From Hamadaea sp013361475 (GTDB taxonomy: Bacteria; Actinomycetota; Actinomycetes; Mycobacteriales; Micromonosporaceae), in the NCBI RefSeq assembly GCF_040654195.1, contig NZ_JBFAHM010000008.1, positions 248,001-312,000 of the forward strand: a stretch of DNA of 64,000 bases. Reading direction: 5' to 3'. The translations under genes were made by a program, and so were the position numbers. A model generated the notes under the pieces. That model made no database searches. It worked only from the letters and a program-made list of their open reading frames with translations, and had not been told where the DNA came from. Position 1 is the stretch's first letter. Each line of letters begins with the position of its first letter. Positions 33,056 to 42,043 of the stretch are shown here, piece by piece.

Positions 33056-33499
33056 TCACGTTGCCCACGGCGGCGGGAACTGGCTCACGTACGCGCTGGC
33101 CCGGGGACGCGGGTCCTGCCAGTACTGATGCGGCATCCGATGGATGTGCGCCCGGCAGAACTCCGCCAGCTCCACCGAGACTTCGACGCGACGCACCGGG
33201 CGGCCCTCGAAGTCCGCGTTGACCTTCAGGAGGTCCGCCTCCGGATGCCAGCCCGAGGAGTCGAACGCCCAGCCGTCCCAGCAGGCGTAGACGTGCAGCG
33301 GATGCTCCTCGCCCGCCAGGAACATCGCCGCCAGGTCGATCGATCGCTCCGGGTACGCCTCGCGGCACGCCCAGGCGAGGATGTGGCAAGCGCCCGAGGC
33401 GAAGAAGGCCCGATCCGTGCGCTCCCATGAGACACGCTGGTCTGATCGTTCGATCGGCGTCCGGCGGAACACTCCGGAGGCCGTCAGCGGCAACTGCAT
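33056..33499 (-). CDS. Hypothetical protein
   Basis: 147 residues starting MQLPLTASGVFRRTPIERSD. A conserved-looking core, ACWDGWAFDSSGWHPEADLL and FCRAHIHRMPHQYW, suggests a soluble globular protein. No family assigned with confidence. The start at 33499 is chosen because a terminator hairpin for the upstream gene occupies 33511-33545, which excludes the longer start at 33535. Confidence 0.65.
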   Translation of the reverse strand: MQLPLTASGVFRRTPIERSDQRVSWERTDRAFFASGACHILAWACREAYPERSIDLAAMFLAGEEHPLHVYACWDGWAFDSSGWHPEADLLKVNADFEGRPVRRVEVSVELAEFCRAHIHRMPHQYWQDPRPRASAYVSQFPPPWAT

Positions 33500-33510
33500 G
33501 CCCGACAGGG

Positions 33511-33545
33511 TCTCACGCGGATGCCGGGGCGGCATCCGCGTGAGA
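33511..33545 (-). terminator. 15-bp hairpin ending the sigma/membrane-protein operon
   Basis: TCTCACGCGGATGCC (33511-33525) and GGCATCCGCGTGAGA (33531-33545) are exact complements with a 5-base loop, just beyond the stop at 33551 of the leftward gene. Confidence 0.75.
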
Positions 33546-33550
33546 GACCG

Positions 33551-34195
33551 TCAACGGTTCGGCCGCTCCGGGATCGCCATGCACGACGGCAGGGTCCGCA
33601 CGACCGCCGGTACGACGATGGTGGTCGGCCCGTCGGGGTCGGAACGCATGGCGTATCCGAAGGAGAGGGTGTCGGCGGCCGGGATCTTCTCCGGCCGGAT
33701 CGTGATGATCACGGTGCCGTCGGCGACTCTGAAGGTGACCGGGTAGCGTTCCAGGTCCTCGGGCGTGGCCGTGGTGAGGAACGGGAACGCCGGATCCATG
33801 TCGAGCTGCTCCGCGCAGCGGGCGGCCGAGACCATCCGCATGACGACGGTACGCGCTCCAGCCCGGTTGAGCTCGGCGTTGAGCTTGGCCGTGTCCTTCA
33901 GCCGTTCGGCGCGGAACGAGACCGCCACCGACCCGTCGGCACGTTTGTCCACAGTGAACGCCGCCGCTGGGGTGGCGACGAAGAAGGCGGCCCCGGTGGC
34001 GGCCACGGCCACGGCGGCCAGTCCGGCGACGAGGCGACGCCGGCTGCGCTTGCGTGCGGGATGAGCCGGTGCCGGATCAGCCGGTGTGTCGAGGATCCGC
34101 TCCAAGAGCGCGAGCGCCTGTGGGCTACGCGGATCGGGGTCGGTGTGCGTACGGGCGGGATCGGCGGCGCGCAGCCGGTCCAGGGGATCGGTCAT
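33551..34195 (-). CDS. Membrane protein co-encoded with an ECF sigma factor
   Basis: 214 residues. The cytoplasmic N-terminus (MTDPLDRLRAADPARTHTDP to about residue 55) ends in a basic RKRSRRRL stretch, then one membrane helix (LVAGLAAVAVAATGAAFFVA) and an exterior domain of about 130 residues. Its start overlaps the sigma-factor stop by four bases. Topology and coupling fit an anti-sigma-type regulator, but the zinc-binding HxxxCxxC motif is absent, so the role is only inferred. Confidence 0.75.
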   Translation of the reverse strand: MTDPLDRLRAADPARTHTDPDPRSPQALALLERILDTPADPAPAHPARKRSRRRLVAGLAAVAVAATGAAFFVATPAAAFTVDKRADGSVAVSFRAERLKDTAKLNAELNRAGARTVVMRMVSAARCAEQLDMDPAFPFLTTATPEDLERYPVTFRVADGTVIITIRPEKIPAADTLSFGYAMRSDPDGPTTIVVPAVVRTLPSCMAIPERPNR

Positions 34196-34761
34196 GAGGT
34201 GGTGCTCCCTCCGGGAACGATGGTCGACCGGGGGCGCCGGGTCGGCGTGGCGTCTCGTTCCTCCGTCGCCAGCAGCCGCTGGGCGAACCGCTTCCGGGCA
34301 CGGTGCAGCCGCACCTTGAGCGCGGTACGCGTACAACGCAGGACGAGCGCCGCCTCGGCCACGTCCAGCCCCTCCCACTCGACGAGCCGCAGGACTTCCT
34401 GGTCGGCCGGGGACAGTTCGGCGAGCACCGCGCGTACGCGAAGTCGCTCGTCGACGAGTCCCGACGGGTCCGCCCCCTCGGCGTCGTGGCCGGTAGCCGC
34501 CTTGGCGGCCAGCTTCTCCCGGCGCGTACGCCCCCGCAGTTCATTGGCGATGACGTGCCTCGCCGTCGAGTAGAGCCAGGCTCGGGCGTGATCGGGCGGT
34601 AGTTCGGCGAACCGGCGCCAGGCGATCAGGAACGTGTGGGCGACGATGTCGCCTGCCGCGTCGGCGCCTACCCGACGGGTCGCGAAACGCGTCAACTCCG
34701 CGTAGTGGGCGTCGAAGAGAGCTTCGAAGCGCCTTCGAGCGGTCGCGTCGTGAAGTTCCAT
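34192..34761 (-). CDS. ECF RNA polymerase sigma factor
   Basis: 189 residues. Region 2 is FEALFDAHYAELTRFATRRV, then AGDIVAHTFLIAWRRFAELP and RAWLYSTARHVIANELRGR; region 4 is LSPADQEVLRLVEWEGLDVAEAALVLRCT followed by KVRLHRARKRF. This is the standard compact ECF length. The start at 34761 is preferred over 34812 by length and the AGG just upstream. It is first of a two-gene operon with its membrane partner, with a hairpin after the pair. Confidence 0.9.
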   Translation of the reverse strand: MELHDATARRRFEALFDAHYAELTRFATRRVGADAAGDIVAHTFLIAWRRFAELPPDHARAWLYSTARHVIANELRGRTRREKLAAKAATGHDAEGADPSGLVDERLRVRAVLAELSPADQEVLRLVEWEGLDVAEAALVLRCTRTALKVRLHRARKRFAQRLLATEERDATPTRRPRSTIVPGGSTTS

Positions 34762-34792
34762 ACCTAGGAGATGTCCGCCTGACGGCTGCCGG

Positions 34793-35572
34793 TTACCGCC
34801 GTCGGCGAGCATAACGGCCGGGGGAGACCCCGACGTGCCGGACGAAGTGCCGGTGCAGGTGCGCCTGGTCGAAGAAGCCGGCCTCGATCGCCGCCTCCGC
34901 CGGCCGGCGGCCGTCCAGCAGCAGCGTCCGGGCCAGCGCGATCCGCCGCCCCATCAGGTACGCGTGCGGCGGCAGGCCGAACGCGCCGGTGAAACTGCGT
35001 ACCAGATGGGTCGGATGCGCGAACAGCGCCGCCGACGCCTCCTGGAGCGTCACCCCGGCCGTGACCCGGCTGTCGAGCAGTTCCCGCAGGTCGGCCGCGA
35101 GCCTCGGGGGCGCGGGCCCCGCCGGCGCGGGCGCGCCCAGATGGCTGAGCAGCCGCTCGGCGACGAACGCCAGCCGGCTCTCCGCCTCCAGCGTCTCCGG
35201 CCCGGACAGGCTGCGGTGCAATTGATCCAGCCGCGCCCGCAGCAGCGGATCGCCGAACTCCGGCCGGCCGACGGCCGCCCCGATCAGCTCGTCGCCCAGG
35301 ACCGCCCGATCGAGGTAGAGGACCCGTTTGCGGAAACCGCCCTCGGTCGCGGACTGGCCGTCGTGCGGCACGTCCGGCGGCAGCAGCGTCACCGTCGCGC
35401 CGACCGCACCGTGCTCGCTGCGGTCCAGGTCGTAACGGATCGCGCCGTCGTCCACGATCAGCAGCGTCCAGGTCTCGTGCGTGTGCATCGGGTACGCGTG
35501 CCGCTCGAACCGGGCGTGGAAGACCTCCGCGATCCCCGGCACCGGTGGGCGCCACGCCGACACCGCCTGCAT
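34793..35572 (-). CDS. AraC-family transcriptional regulator with cupin-like sensor
   Basis: 259 residues. The N-terminal AraC-type sensor domain is seen in HAYPMHTHETWTLLIVDDGAIRYDLD and VTLLPPDVPHDGQ, the usual effector-binding barrel. The C-terminal DNA-binding domain has two helix-turn-helix motifs (GVTLQEASAALFAHPTHLVR and AAIEAGFFDQAHLHRHFVRH, ending GVSPGRYARR). It is divergent from the DUF2000 gene 48 bases away, which is a plausible target. Confidence 0.9.
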   Translation of the reverse strand: MQAVSAWRPPVPGIAEVFHARFERHAYPMHTHETWTLLIVDDGAIRYDLDRSEHGAVGATVTLLPPDVPHDGQSATEGGFRKRVLYLDRAVLGDELIGAAVGRPEFGDPLLRARLDQLHRSLSGPETLEAESRLAFVAERLLSHLGAPAPAGPAPPRLAADLRELLDSRVTAGVTLQEASAALFAHPTHLVRSFTGAFGLPPHAYLMGRRIALARTLLLDGRRPAEAAIEAGFFDQAHLHRHFVRHVGVSPGRYARRRR

Positions 35573-35620
35573 GCCAAGAACGTACAAGACCGACGTCGTG
35601 CGGTCCGACAGCCTGTAGGC

Positions 35621-36031
35621 ATGAAGTTCGACACGAAGATCGCCGTTCTGCTGCGGGACGAACTCGCCACCTGGCAACGGCTGAACGTCACGGCGTTCCT
35701 GGTGAGCGGTGTCGCGGCGCACGAGCCGTCGCTGATCGGCGAGGCGTACGCCGACGCAGACGGAACGCCGTATCTGCCGATGTTCCGGCAGCCGGTGCTG
35801 GTCTACGCCGGTTCGGCCGCGCTGATGAGTCAAGCCCACCGCCGGGCGCTGGAACGCGGTGTGGCGATCACGGTCTTCACCGAGGACCTCTTCAAGACCG
35901 GCAACGACGTGGACAACCGGGCCGCCGTCGCCGCGGTGCCGCGCGAGGAGCTGCGTTTGGTCGGCATCGGCATGCACGGGCCGCGGTCGGTTGTGGACAA
36001 GATCCTCAAGGGGGCGGCCCTCCACCCGTGA
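35621..36031 (+). CDS. DUF2000 family protein
   Basis: 136 residues matching DUF2000: MKFDTKIAVLLRDELATWQRLNV at the start, SGVAAHEPSLIGEAYADADG in the middle, and VFTEDLFKTGNDVDNRAAVA near the end. It is predicted to adopt a peptidyl-tRNA-hydrolase-like fold; its function is unknown. The genes often sit beside AraC regulators, as here. No Shine-Dalgarno sequence is seen. Confidence 0.82.
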   Translation: MKFDTKIAVLLRDELATWQRLNVTAFLVSGVAAHEPSLIGEAYADADGTPYLPMFRQPVLVYAGSAALMSQAHRRALERGVAITVFTEDLFKTGNDVDNRAAVAAVPREELRLVGIGMHGPRSVVDKILKGAALHP

Positions 36032-36043
36032 GCTGCGGTCGGG

Positions 36044-36049
36044 TAGGTT
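36044..36049 (+). promoter_or_regulatory. -10 box of a leaderless transcript (TAGGTT)
   Basis: TAGGTT ends six bases before the rnhA ATG and no ribosome site intervenes. Confidence 0.5.
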
Positions 36050-36055
36050 TCGCCC

Positions 36056-36514
36056 ATGGCCGAGGTGAATGCGCGAATCGTCGAGATCTACACCGACGGC
36101 GCTTGCAGCGGCAACCCCGGCCCCGGGGGCTGGGGAGCGATCCTGCGCTGGGGCGACCACGAGAAGGAGATCTGGGGCGGCGACGGCGGCCAGACCACCA
36201 ACAACCGGATGGAGCTGATGGCGGCTATCCAAGCGCTGGAACTGCTGTCCCGGCCGGTGACCGTACGCCTCCACACCGACAGCTCCTACCTGCGCAACGG
36301 CATCCTGTCCTGGCTGCCGAACTGGAAACGCAACGGGTGGCAGACCTCGGACAAGAAACCCGTGAAGAACGCCGACCTGTGGCAGCGCCTCGACTCGGCG
36401 GTCAAGGCGCACCAGATCGAATGGGTCTGGGTGAAGGGCCACGCCGGCGACCCGGGCAACGAGCGGGCGGACGCGCTCGCCAACCGAGGCATGGCGGAGT
36501 CCCGCGCCAGCTGA
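36056..36514 (+). CDS. rnhA: Ribonuclease HI
   Basis: 152 residues, a single RNase H domain. All catalytic acidic residues are visible: Asp in YTDGACSGNPGPGGWG, Glu in NNRMELMAAI, Asp in LHTDSSYLRNGI and Asp in GNERADALAN. The WVKGHAGDPGNERAD segment includes the conserved His. It cleaves the RNA strand of RNA-DNA hybrids. Expression appears leaderless. Confidence 0.95.
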   Translation: MAEVNARIVEIYTDGACSGNPGPGGWGAILRWGDHEKEIWGGDGGQTTNNRMELMAAIQALELLSRPVTVRLHTDSSYLRNGILSWLPNWKRNGWQTSDKKPVKNADLWQRLDSAVKAHQIEWVWVKGHAGDPGNERADALANRGMAESRAS

Positions 36515-36570
36515 CCCGCCTCACCTCGCCGCCGCTGATCAGCCGGGCGTTGGCACCGCGGGACATCCGC

Positions 36571-36622
36571 TGATCATGGTCAATTTCGTGGTGCCATGGC
36601 AACGCAGAATTGACCCTGATCA
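36571..36622. terminator. Nested inverted repeat between convergent genes
   Basis: TGATCATGGTCAATT (36571-36585) pairs with AATTGACCCTGATCA (36608-36622) with one mismatch; a second palindrome, TGCCATGGCA (36592-36601), sits in the loop. It lies between rnhA and the convergent pentapeptide-repeat gene. Confidence 0.55.
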
Positions 36623-36645
36623 TGGAGCGCTCCTGAAGCGCCCCG

Positions 36646-37419
36646 TTAGGTCCAGTGGGCGGGGTGGTGGAGGGCGGCGGGGAGTCGCGTACGGGCGTCG
36701 CCGCGGGCGGCGTCGAGCTGGGCCTGGGTGAGGTAGAGCGCCCCGGTCAGGTCGGCTCCGCGCAGGTCGGCTCCGCGGAAGTCCGCCCCGATGACGTCTG
36801 CTTCCCGGAGGTCGGCTTGCCGGAGGTCGGCCCCGACCAGCGTCGCCCCGCGCAGCGACGCCCGCCGGAGGGAAGCACCTCGAAGTGAGGCGCCGAACAG
36901 CGCGGCGCCCCGGTGGTCCGGCCCGGCCGGGCGGCGTACGAGTGAGCTGGCTTCGAGCAGCAAGGGATTCGCCTCGGCCCGCAGCGCGCCCGGGTCCACG
37001 CCGGCGACGTCACCCGACGCGATCGCGTCGATCTTGTCGGACATCGCGGTGAGCTGGGCGTACAGCGGCGCGGCGGCGGGCATGCTCCGGGCTTCGGCGA
37101 GGAAGTAGAGCAATTCGTGCAGGTCTCGCATGATCGGGAAGGCGGCGAGCATCCCGGGTTCCTCCCGCCAGCTCCGGCCGCCGAAGGCCGCGGTGATGCG
37201 CTGACCGGCGCCGAAGCAGTCGAACACCGTACAGCCGGGGAAGCCCGATTCCCGCAGCCGCGAATGGATGCCACAGCGGGAGTCGGCGCGCAGGTTCGGG
37301 CAGGGTTTGCCGGCCGGCTTGGTGATCGCGAAGTCCGCCGACTTGGCGAAGGCGGGTGCGACGCAGCAGAGGCCGACGCACGAGGCGCAGTCGGCGTGCA
37401 GACGCTCCCGGAAACTCAT
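36646..37419 (-). CDS. Pentapeptide-repeat protein with N-terminal cysteine-rich domain
   Basis: 257 residues. The N-terminus has a Cys-rich cluster (HADCASCVGLCCVAPAFA, KPCPNLRADSRCGIH, FPGCTVFDCFG), likely a zinc or iron-sulfur site. A helical middle follows, then about ten pentapeptide repeats of the A(D/N)LxX type (GAALFGASLRGASLRRASLR, then GATLVGADLRQADLREADVI and GADFRGADLRGADLTGALYL), which fold as a right-handed beta helix. A TACGCT box seven bases before the ATG suggests leaderless expression. Function unknown. Confidence 0.88.
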   Translation of the reverse strand: MSFRERLHADCASCVGLCCVAPAFAKSADFAITKPAGKPCPNLRADSRCGIHSRLRESGFPGCTVFDCFGAGQRITAAFGGRSWREEPGMLAAFPIMRDLHELLYFLAEARSMPAAAPLYAQLTAMSDKIDAIASGDVAGVDPGALRAEANPLLLEASSLVRRPAGPDHRGAALFGASLRGASLRRASLRGATLVGADLRQADLREADVIGADFRGADLRGADLTGALYLTQAQLDAARGDARTRLPAALHHPAHWT

Positions 37420-37426
37420 TCCGACC

Positions 37427-37432
37427 AGCGTA
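37427..37432 (-). promoter_or_regulatory. -10 box (TACGCT) of the pentapeptide-repeat gene
   Basis: On the minus strand TACGCT ends seven bases before the start codon at 37419; no ribosome site intervenes. Confidence 0.4.
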
Positions 37433-37456
37433 GCGGGCCGGAGATCATGGGCGGGC

Positions 37457-37462
37457 TAGGGT
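37457..37462 (+). promoter_or_regulatory. -10 box (TAGGGT) of the beta-mannosidase gene
   Basis: TAGGGT ends six bases before GTG 37469. The divergent pentapeptide gene has its own box 25 bases away, so two leaderless promoters lie back to back. Confidence 0.5.
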
Positions 37463-37468
37463 GGGTGC

Positions 37469-39847
37469 GTGACTGCGCTCGACGGCCCCTGGACCATGCA
37501 TGGAGACGCGCTCGATGGGCCGGTTCCGGCGACCGTGCCGGGGTGCGTACACACGGATCTGCTCGCGGCGGGCCGCATCGACGATCCGTTCGTCGGGGAG
37601 AACGAGGCGAAGACCGCCTGGATCGGGCGCAGCGAGTGGGCGTACCAGCTGGATTTCGCCTGGAGCGAGGCCGGTGACCAGCGCGCGGACCTGGTGTGCG
37701 CGGGACTGGACACGGTCGCGACGGTGATCCTGAACGGCGTCACGCTGGGTGACACCCGGAACATGCACCGGTCCTACCGGTTCGACGCTCGTGCGGCGCT
37801 GCGCGACGGGCCCAACCGCCTGGAGGTGCGCTTCGGCGACGTCTACCGGTACACCGACGAACTGCGTGAACAGCTCGGCGATCGGCCCAACTCGTATCCG
37901 GAGCCGTTCAACTTCGTCCGCAAGATGGCCTGCAACTTCGGTTGGGACTGGGGTCCGACGCTGGTCACCGCCGGGATCTGGCGGCCGATCGAGCTGCAGA
38001 CCTGGTCGGTCGCGCGGTTGGCCGAGGTCCGCCCGCTGGTTACGCTGCGTGACGGCGTCGGCGTCGTCGAGGTCCATGTTCGCGCCGACCGGGCGGCCGA
38101 CGCGCCGCTCACGGTGACCGCCGCCGTGGGCGGCCACCGCGCCGAGGTCCAGCTGATCGACTCCGATCAAGGACTTGTACGCCTGGAGGTGCCGGACCCG
38201 GCCCGGTGGTGGCCCCGCGGCTACGGCGAGCCGACGCTGCACGACCTCACGGTCACGCTCGCCGCCGACGGCCGGGAGCTGGACGTGTGGCAGCGGCGGA
38301 TCGGTTTCCGGGACATCCGCCTCGACACCACGCCGGACGCCTCGGGCAGCGCGTTCACCCTGGTCGTGAACGACGTGCCGGTCTTCGTGCGGGGCGTCAA
38401 CTGGATCCCGGAGGACGCGTTCGTCACCCGCCTCGACCGTTCCCGGTACGCCGATCGCCTGGCCGACGCGTGCGCGGCGAACGTCAACCTCATCCGGGTG
38501 TGGGGTGGCGGGATCTACGAGTCCGAGGGCTTCTACGACGTGTGCGACGAGCTCGGGTTGCTCGTCGAGCAGGATTTCCTGTTCGCGTGCGCGGCGTACC
38601 CGGAGGAGGAGCCGCTGCGGAGCGAGGTCGAGGCCGAAGCCCGGGAGCAGGTCGCCCGGCTGACGCCGCACCCCAGTCTGGTGATGTGGGTCGGCAACAA
38701 CGAGAACGTCTGGGGCTGGCGGGACTGGGGCTGGCAGGCCGACCTCGGTGATCGGACCTGGGGGAGCGGCTACTACTTCGAGCTGCTGCCGTCGATCGTC
38801 GCCGACCTCGACCCGACTCGCCCGTACTGGCCGGCCAGCCCGTACTCGGGTGGCCCGTTCACCGGCGCCACCGATCGGCATCCGAACGATCCGGCGTACG
38901 GGTCGACGCACATCTGGGACGTGTGGAACACCCACGACTACACGCACTACCGCTCCTACAAACCCCGGTTCGTGGCCGAGTTCGGCTTCCAGGCGCCGGC
39001 GGCATACTCCACTTTGGAGCGTGCGGCGGCGCTGAGCGGGTCGGCGCTGGCGGCGCACCAGAAGGCCGGCGGCGGGGACGGCAAACTCCAGCGTGCGTTG
39101 GACGAGCACTTCGGCGAGGTGCACGGCTTCGACGACTGGCACTACCTGACACAGGTGAACCAGGCGCGGGCGATCCAGCTCGGGGTGGAGTGGTTCCGCT
39201 CGCTGCGGCCTTACTGCATGGGCACGATCGTCTGGCAGCTCAACGACTGCTGGCCGGTCGTCTCCTGGTCGGCCGTCGACGGCGACGGGCGCCGCAAACC
39301 GCTCTGGTACGCGCTCCGGCGCTCCTACGCCGATCGGCTGCTGACCTTCCAGCCCGGCGTCCTGGCCGCCGTCAACGAGTCGCCGGCCGAGTGGGCGCTC
39401 CGGCTGCCCGTACGCCGCATGTCGTTCGCGGGGGAGCAGCTGGCCTCCTTCGACGTGGACGTCGTGGTGCCCGCAGGTGGTTCGGTGACGATCCCGCTCC
39501 CCGGCTCGCTGGGCGAACCGGGGCCGGATGAGTGCCTCGTCGCGGGGAACGCGTGGTGGTTCTCCCGGCGCGACAAGGAGCTGGCCTACCCGCCGGCCGC
39601 GTACGAGGCGACCGCGTCGCGGGTGGAGGACGACGTGCTCGTCACGGTCATCGCCGAGACCTTCCTGCGCGACCTGTGCCTGTTCGCCGACCGGGTCGAC
39701 CCGGCCGCCACCGTGGACGAACAGCTCGTCACGCTGCTGCCCGGCGACAGCTTCACCTTCCGGGTCAGCGGACTGCCGCTGGACGCCCCGCTGGCGGCGC
39801 TGACCGCCGCGCCGGTGCTGCGCTGCGTCAACGACCGGCTCGGCTGA
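37469..39847 (+). CDS. Beta-mannosidase, glycoside hydrolase family 2
   Basis: 792 residues of GH2 layout: an N-terminal sugar-binding domain (VPGCVHTDLLAAGRIDDPFV, KMACNFGWDWGPTLVTAGIW), an immunoglobulin-like domain and a TIM barrel. The acid/base Glu is in MWVGNNENVWGW and the nucleophile Glu in FVAEFGFQAPAA; WGGGIYESEGFYDVCDELGL is the typical barrel strand. The EKTAWIGRSEWAY-like region and NFGWDWG strongly indicate beta-mannosidase over other GH2 activities. It hydrolyses terminal beta-mannosides. No signal peptide, so it is cytoplasmic. Confidence 0.93.
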   Translation: MTALDGPWTMHGDALDGPVPATVPGCVHTDLLAAGRIDDPFVGENEAKTAWIGRSEWAYQLDFAWSEAGDQRADLVCAGLDTVATVILNGVTLGDTRNMHRSYRFDARAALRDGPNRLEVRFGDVYRYTDELREQLGDRPNSYPEPFNFVRKMACNFGWDWGPTLVTAGIWRPIELQTWSVARLAEVRPLVTLRDGVGVVEVHVRADRAADAPLTVTAAVGGHRAEVQLIDSDQGLVRLEVPDPARWWPRGYGEPTLHDLTVTLAADGRELDVWQRRIGFRDIRLDTTPDASGSAFTLVVNDVPVFVRGVNWIPEDAFVTRLDRSRYADRLADACAANVNLIRVWGGGIYESEGFYDVCDELGLLVEQDFLFACAAYPEEEPLRSEVEAEAREQVARLTPHPSLVMWVGNNENVWGWRDWGWQADLGDRTWGSGYYFELLPSIVADLDPTRPYWPASPYSGGPFTGATDRHPNDPAYGSTHIWDVWNTHDYTHYRSYKPRFVAEFGFQAPAAYSTLERAAALSGSALAAHQKAGGGDGKLQRALDEHFGEVHGFDDWHYLTQVNQARAIQLGVEWFRSLRPYCMGTIVWQLNDCWPVVSWSAVDGDGRRKPLWYALRRSYADRLLTFQPGVLAAVNESPAEWALRLPVRRMSFAGEQLASFDVDVVVPAGGSVTIPLPGSLGEPGPDECLVAGNAWWFSRRDKELAYPPAAYEATASRVEDDVLVTVIAETFLRDLCLFADRVDPAATVDEQLVTLLPGDSFTFRVSGLPLDAPLAALTAAPVLRCVNDRLG

Positions 39848-39849
39848 CG

Positions 39850-40959
39850 TCAGGCGGCCGCCTCCCACCACCCGTCCACCGGCGGCGGCAGGTCGACGTC
39901 GACCCGTTCGCCCGGCCGGGGGACGGCGAGGCGTACGCCCCGGGCCTTGGCCTCCCGCCAGACCCGGTCGACCGGTTCGGACCAGTCGTGGAAGGCGAGG
40001 TTGAAGGTCGCCCAGTGCACCGGGATCATCAGGTCGCCCCGGACGTCGAGATGGGCGGCCACGCCCTCCTCCGGGAACATGTGGATGTGCGGCCAGGCGT
40101 CGCCGTACGCCCCGATCTGGATCAGCGTCGCGTCGAACGGGCCGTGCCGCTCGCCGATCTCGGCGTACCCGTCGAAGTAGCCGGAGTCGCCGGTGTAGAA
40201 CACCTTGCGAGCACCCGCCTCGACGACCCACGAGGCCCACAGGGTGCGGTCCCGCTGGAGCCCGCGGCCGGAGAAGTGCCGCGCGGCGGTGCACACCAGA
40301 CGCACCCGGTCGAGCGTCACCTCCTCGTTCCAGTCCAGCTCGATGATCCGGTCGGCCGGGACGCGCCAGGCCTCCAGGTGCGTGCCCACGCCGAGCGGGA
40401 CCACGAACGGCGCGTCCTGCGACCGGGTCAGCTCCTGCACGGTGGCCATGTCGAGATGGTCGTAGTGGTCGTGGGAGATGAGGATCGCGTCCAGCTCCGG
40501 CAGCATGTCGACCGCGATCGGCGTCCGGTGCAGGCGCTTGGGGCCGATCTCCTGCGAGGGCGAGCAGCGGTCGCTCCAGATGGGATCGATCAGCACCCGG
40601 GCGCCCTCGATCTCCACCAGCGTCGAGGCGTGCCCGTACCAGGTGATGTGCAGCCCGCCGGCGTCCGTCGACGGAGCGGCGTCCACGATGGGGATGTCCC
40701 GCTTCGGGCGGCGTACCTGGCCGCCGAAGAAGGCGTCGTGCGCCATCTTCGCCGTGCTCGACGGCATCGTCAGGGTCGGGATCGTGTTCTGGAACCGGCC
40801 GTCCCGCCACTGCGGCGACCGGCGTACGCGGTCCTGCCGCTCGCCGGAGATCCGGCCGCCCATCGCCCGTGGGACCTCCCGGCCGAACCAGGCCACCGCC
40901 GCTCCACCGGCCAGGGCGGCCAGACCGACCAGGCCCCAGCCCTTGCGCGCACCACTCAT
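39850..40959 (-). CDS. Metallo-beta-lactamase-fold hydrolase (UlaG/NAPE-PLD-like)
   Basis: 369 residues. An N-terminal hydrophobic segment (VGLAALAGGAAVAWFG) suggests membrane anchoring. The metal-binding motif is SHDHYDHLD, with further ligands in AARHFSGRG, YTGDSGYFDGY and IPVHWATF. LHITWYGHASTLVEIEGARVLIDPIWSDRCSP is characteristic of the NAPE-PLD-like branch, which acts on phospholipid-type substrates in other organisms. Start overlaps the enoyl-CoA hydratase stop (ATGA). Confidence 0.88.
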   Translation of the reverse strand: MSGARKGWGLVGLAALAGGAAVAWFGREVPRAMGGRISGERQDRVRRSPQWRDGRFQNTIPTLTMPSSTAKMAHDAFFGGQVRRPKRDIPIVDAAPSTDAGGLHITWYGHASTLVEIEGARVLIDPIWSDRCSPSQEIGPKRLHRTPIAVDMLPELDAILISHDHYDHLDMATVQELTRSQDAPFVVPLGVGTHLEAWRVPADRIIELDWNEEVTLDRVRLVCTAARHFSGRGLQRDRTLWASWVVEAGARKVFYTGDSGYFDGYAEIGERHGPFDATLIQIGAYGDAWPHIHMFPEEGVAAHLDVRGDLMIPVHWATFNLAFHDWSEPVDRVWREAKARGVRLAVPRPGERVDVDLPPPVDGWWEAAA

Positions 40960-41783
40960 GGCTCGACCCTACCCAGGCTGGGCCAAGCGCATTCGTGGAA
41001 GTCCGGGACTCGGCGCTCGCCGAACGCCGTGACGCCTTCGGCGTACTCAGGACTGTGGTAGGAGGCGGTGTAGAGGTCCCGGGTCCACGAGTCGTCCGTC
41101 TCCTGCCCGGCCAGCACCCGGTCGATCAGCGCCTTGGCCCCGGCGACCGAGATCGGCGCCCGGCCCGCCAGCATCCGGGCCAGCGCGTATGCCCGCCGCT
41201 CCACCGCGTGCGGGGCGCACACCTCGTCGGCCAGTCCCATCCGGAGCGCCCGCTGGGCGTCCACGACCTCGCCGGTCATCAGCAGGAAGCGCGCGGCCGC
41301 GTGGCCGACAGTGTGGACCAGCCGGGCGGTCGAGGTCAGGGGATAGACGATGCCCAGCTTCGCCGGGGTGATCCCGAACGACGCCCCGTCGGCGGCGATC
41401 CGGAGGTCGCAGGCGAGCGCGAGCTGGCAGCCGCCCCCGACGCACCAGCCCTCGATCAGCGCCACGACCGGTTTGGACAGCCCCGACACCGCCGCCTCGG
41501 CCCGCTGCACGACCTCGGTGTACGCCGCCGCGTCGGCCGGGTCCCGGCGTACGGTGGCGAACTCGTCGATGTCCGCGCCGGTGGAGAACGGGCCGCCCGA
41601 GGGACCTCGGATCACCAGTACGCGTACCCCCGGGTCTGCTTCGACGGCGGCGACCGCCTCGGGCAACGCGGCCCACATCTGGAGGGTGAAGGCGTTGAGC
41701 CGGTCCGGCCGGTCGACGACCAGGGTCGCTACCGGCCCTTCGGCGCTCAGGCGCAGCTGCGGCGGGAGCGCGGGAATCCTCAT
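40956..41783 (-). CDS. Enoyl-CoA hydratase/isomerase family protein
   Basis: 275 residues of the crotonase fold. The oxyanion-hole segments are FSTGADIDEFATV and IEGWCVGGGCQLALACDLRI; the later ITPAKLGIVYPLTSTARLVH is the usual active-site helix, where one of the two hydratase Glu residues appears replaced, so the reaction may be isomerase or another crotonase chemistry. A TAGCGT box six bases upstream suggests leaderless expression. Confidence 0.88.
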   Translation of the reverse strand: MRIPALPPQLRLSAEGPVATLVVDRPDRLNAFTLQMWAALPEAVAAVEADPGVRVLVIRGPSGGPFSTGADIDEFATVRRDPADAAAYTEVVQRAEAAVSGLSKPVVALIEGWCVGGGCQLALACDLRIAADGASFGITPAKLGIVYPLTSTARLVHTVGHAAARFLLMTGEVVDAQRALRMGLADEVCAPHAVERRAYALARMLAGRAPISVAGAKALIDRVLAGQETDDSWTRDLYTASYHSPEYAEGVTAFGERRVPDFHECAWPSLGRVEP

Positions 41784-41789
41784 GGGATC

Positions 41790-41795
41790 ACGCTA
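41790..41795 (-). promoter_or_regulatory. -10 box (TAGCGT) of the enoyl-CoA hydratase gene
   Basis: On the minus strand TAGCGT ends six bases before ATG 41783. Confidence 0.4.
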
Positions 41796-42043
41796 GCGGA
41801 CCAGGGTTGACCCGGCGCCGATCTTGGTGGCATGCTGAGTCCCGATCGGCGTACGGGCCGGTCCCGATTTCTCCAAGGGAATGAAGTCCATGATCTCGGC
41901 GAGCCACAGCGGCCGCCGCGCGCACCTCGCCTGATCGTTCAGGCGCGCGCCTTCATCTGCGGCGGTCCAACGCTCTTCTTCGCGCTTGTGTGCGCGACTT
42001 TTCCGCAGAGTCTTTCTCATCAGATGAGGTCTTGAAGTTGATC

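Noticed and set aside
33500..33535. Longer start for the hypothetical gene at 33056
   Set aside because: That segment is occupied by a 15-bp terminator hairpin of the upstream operon.
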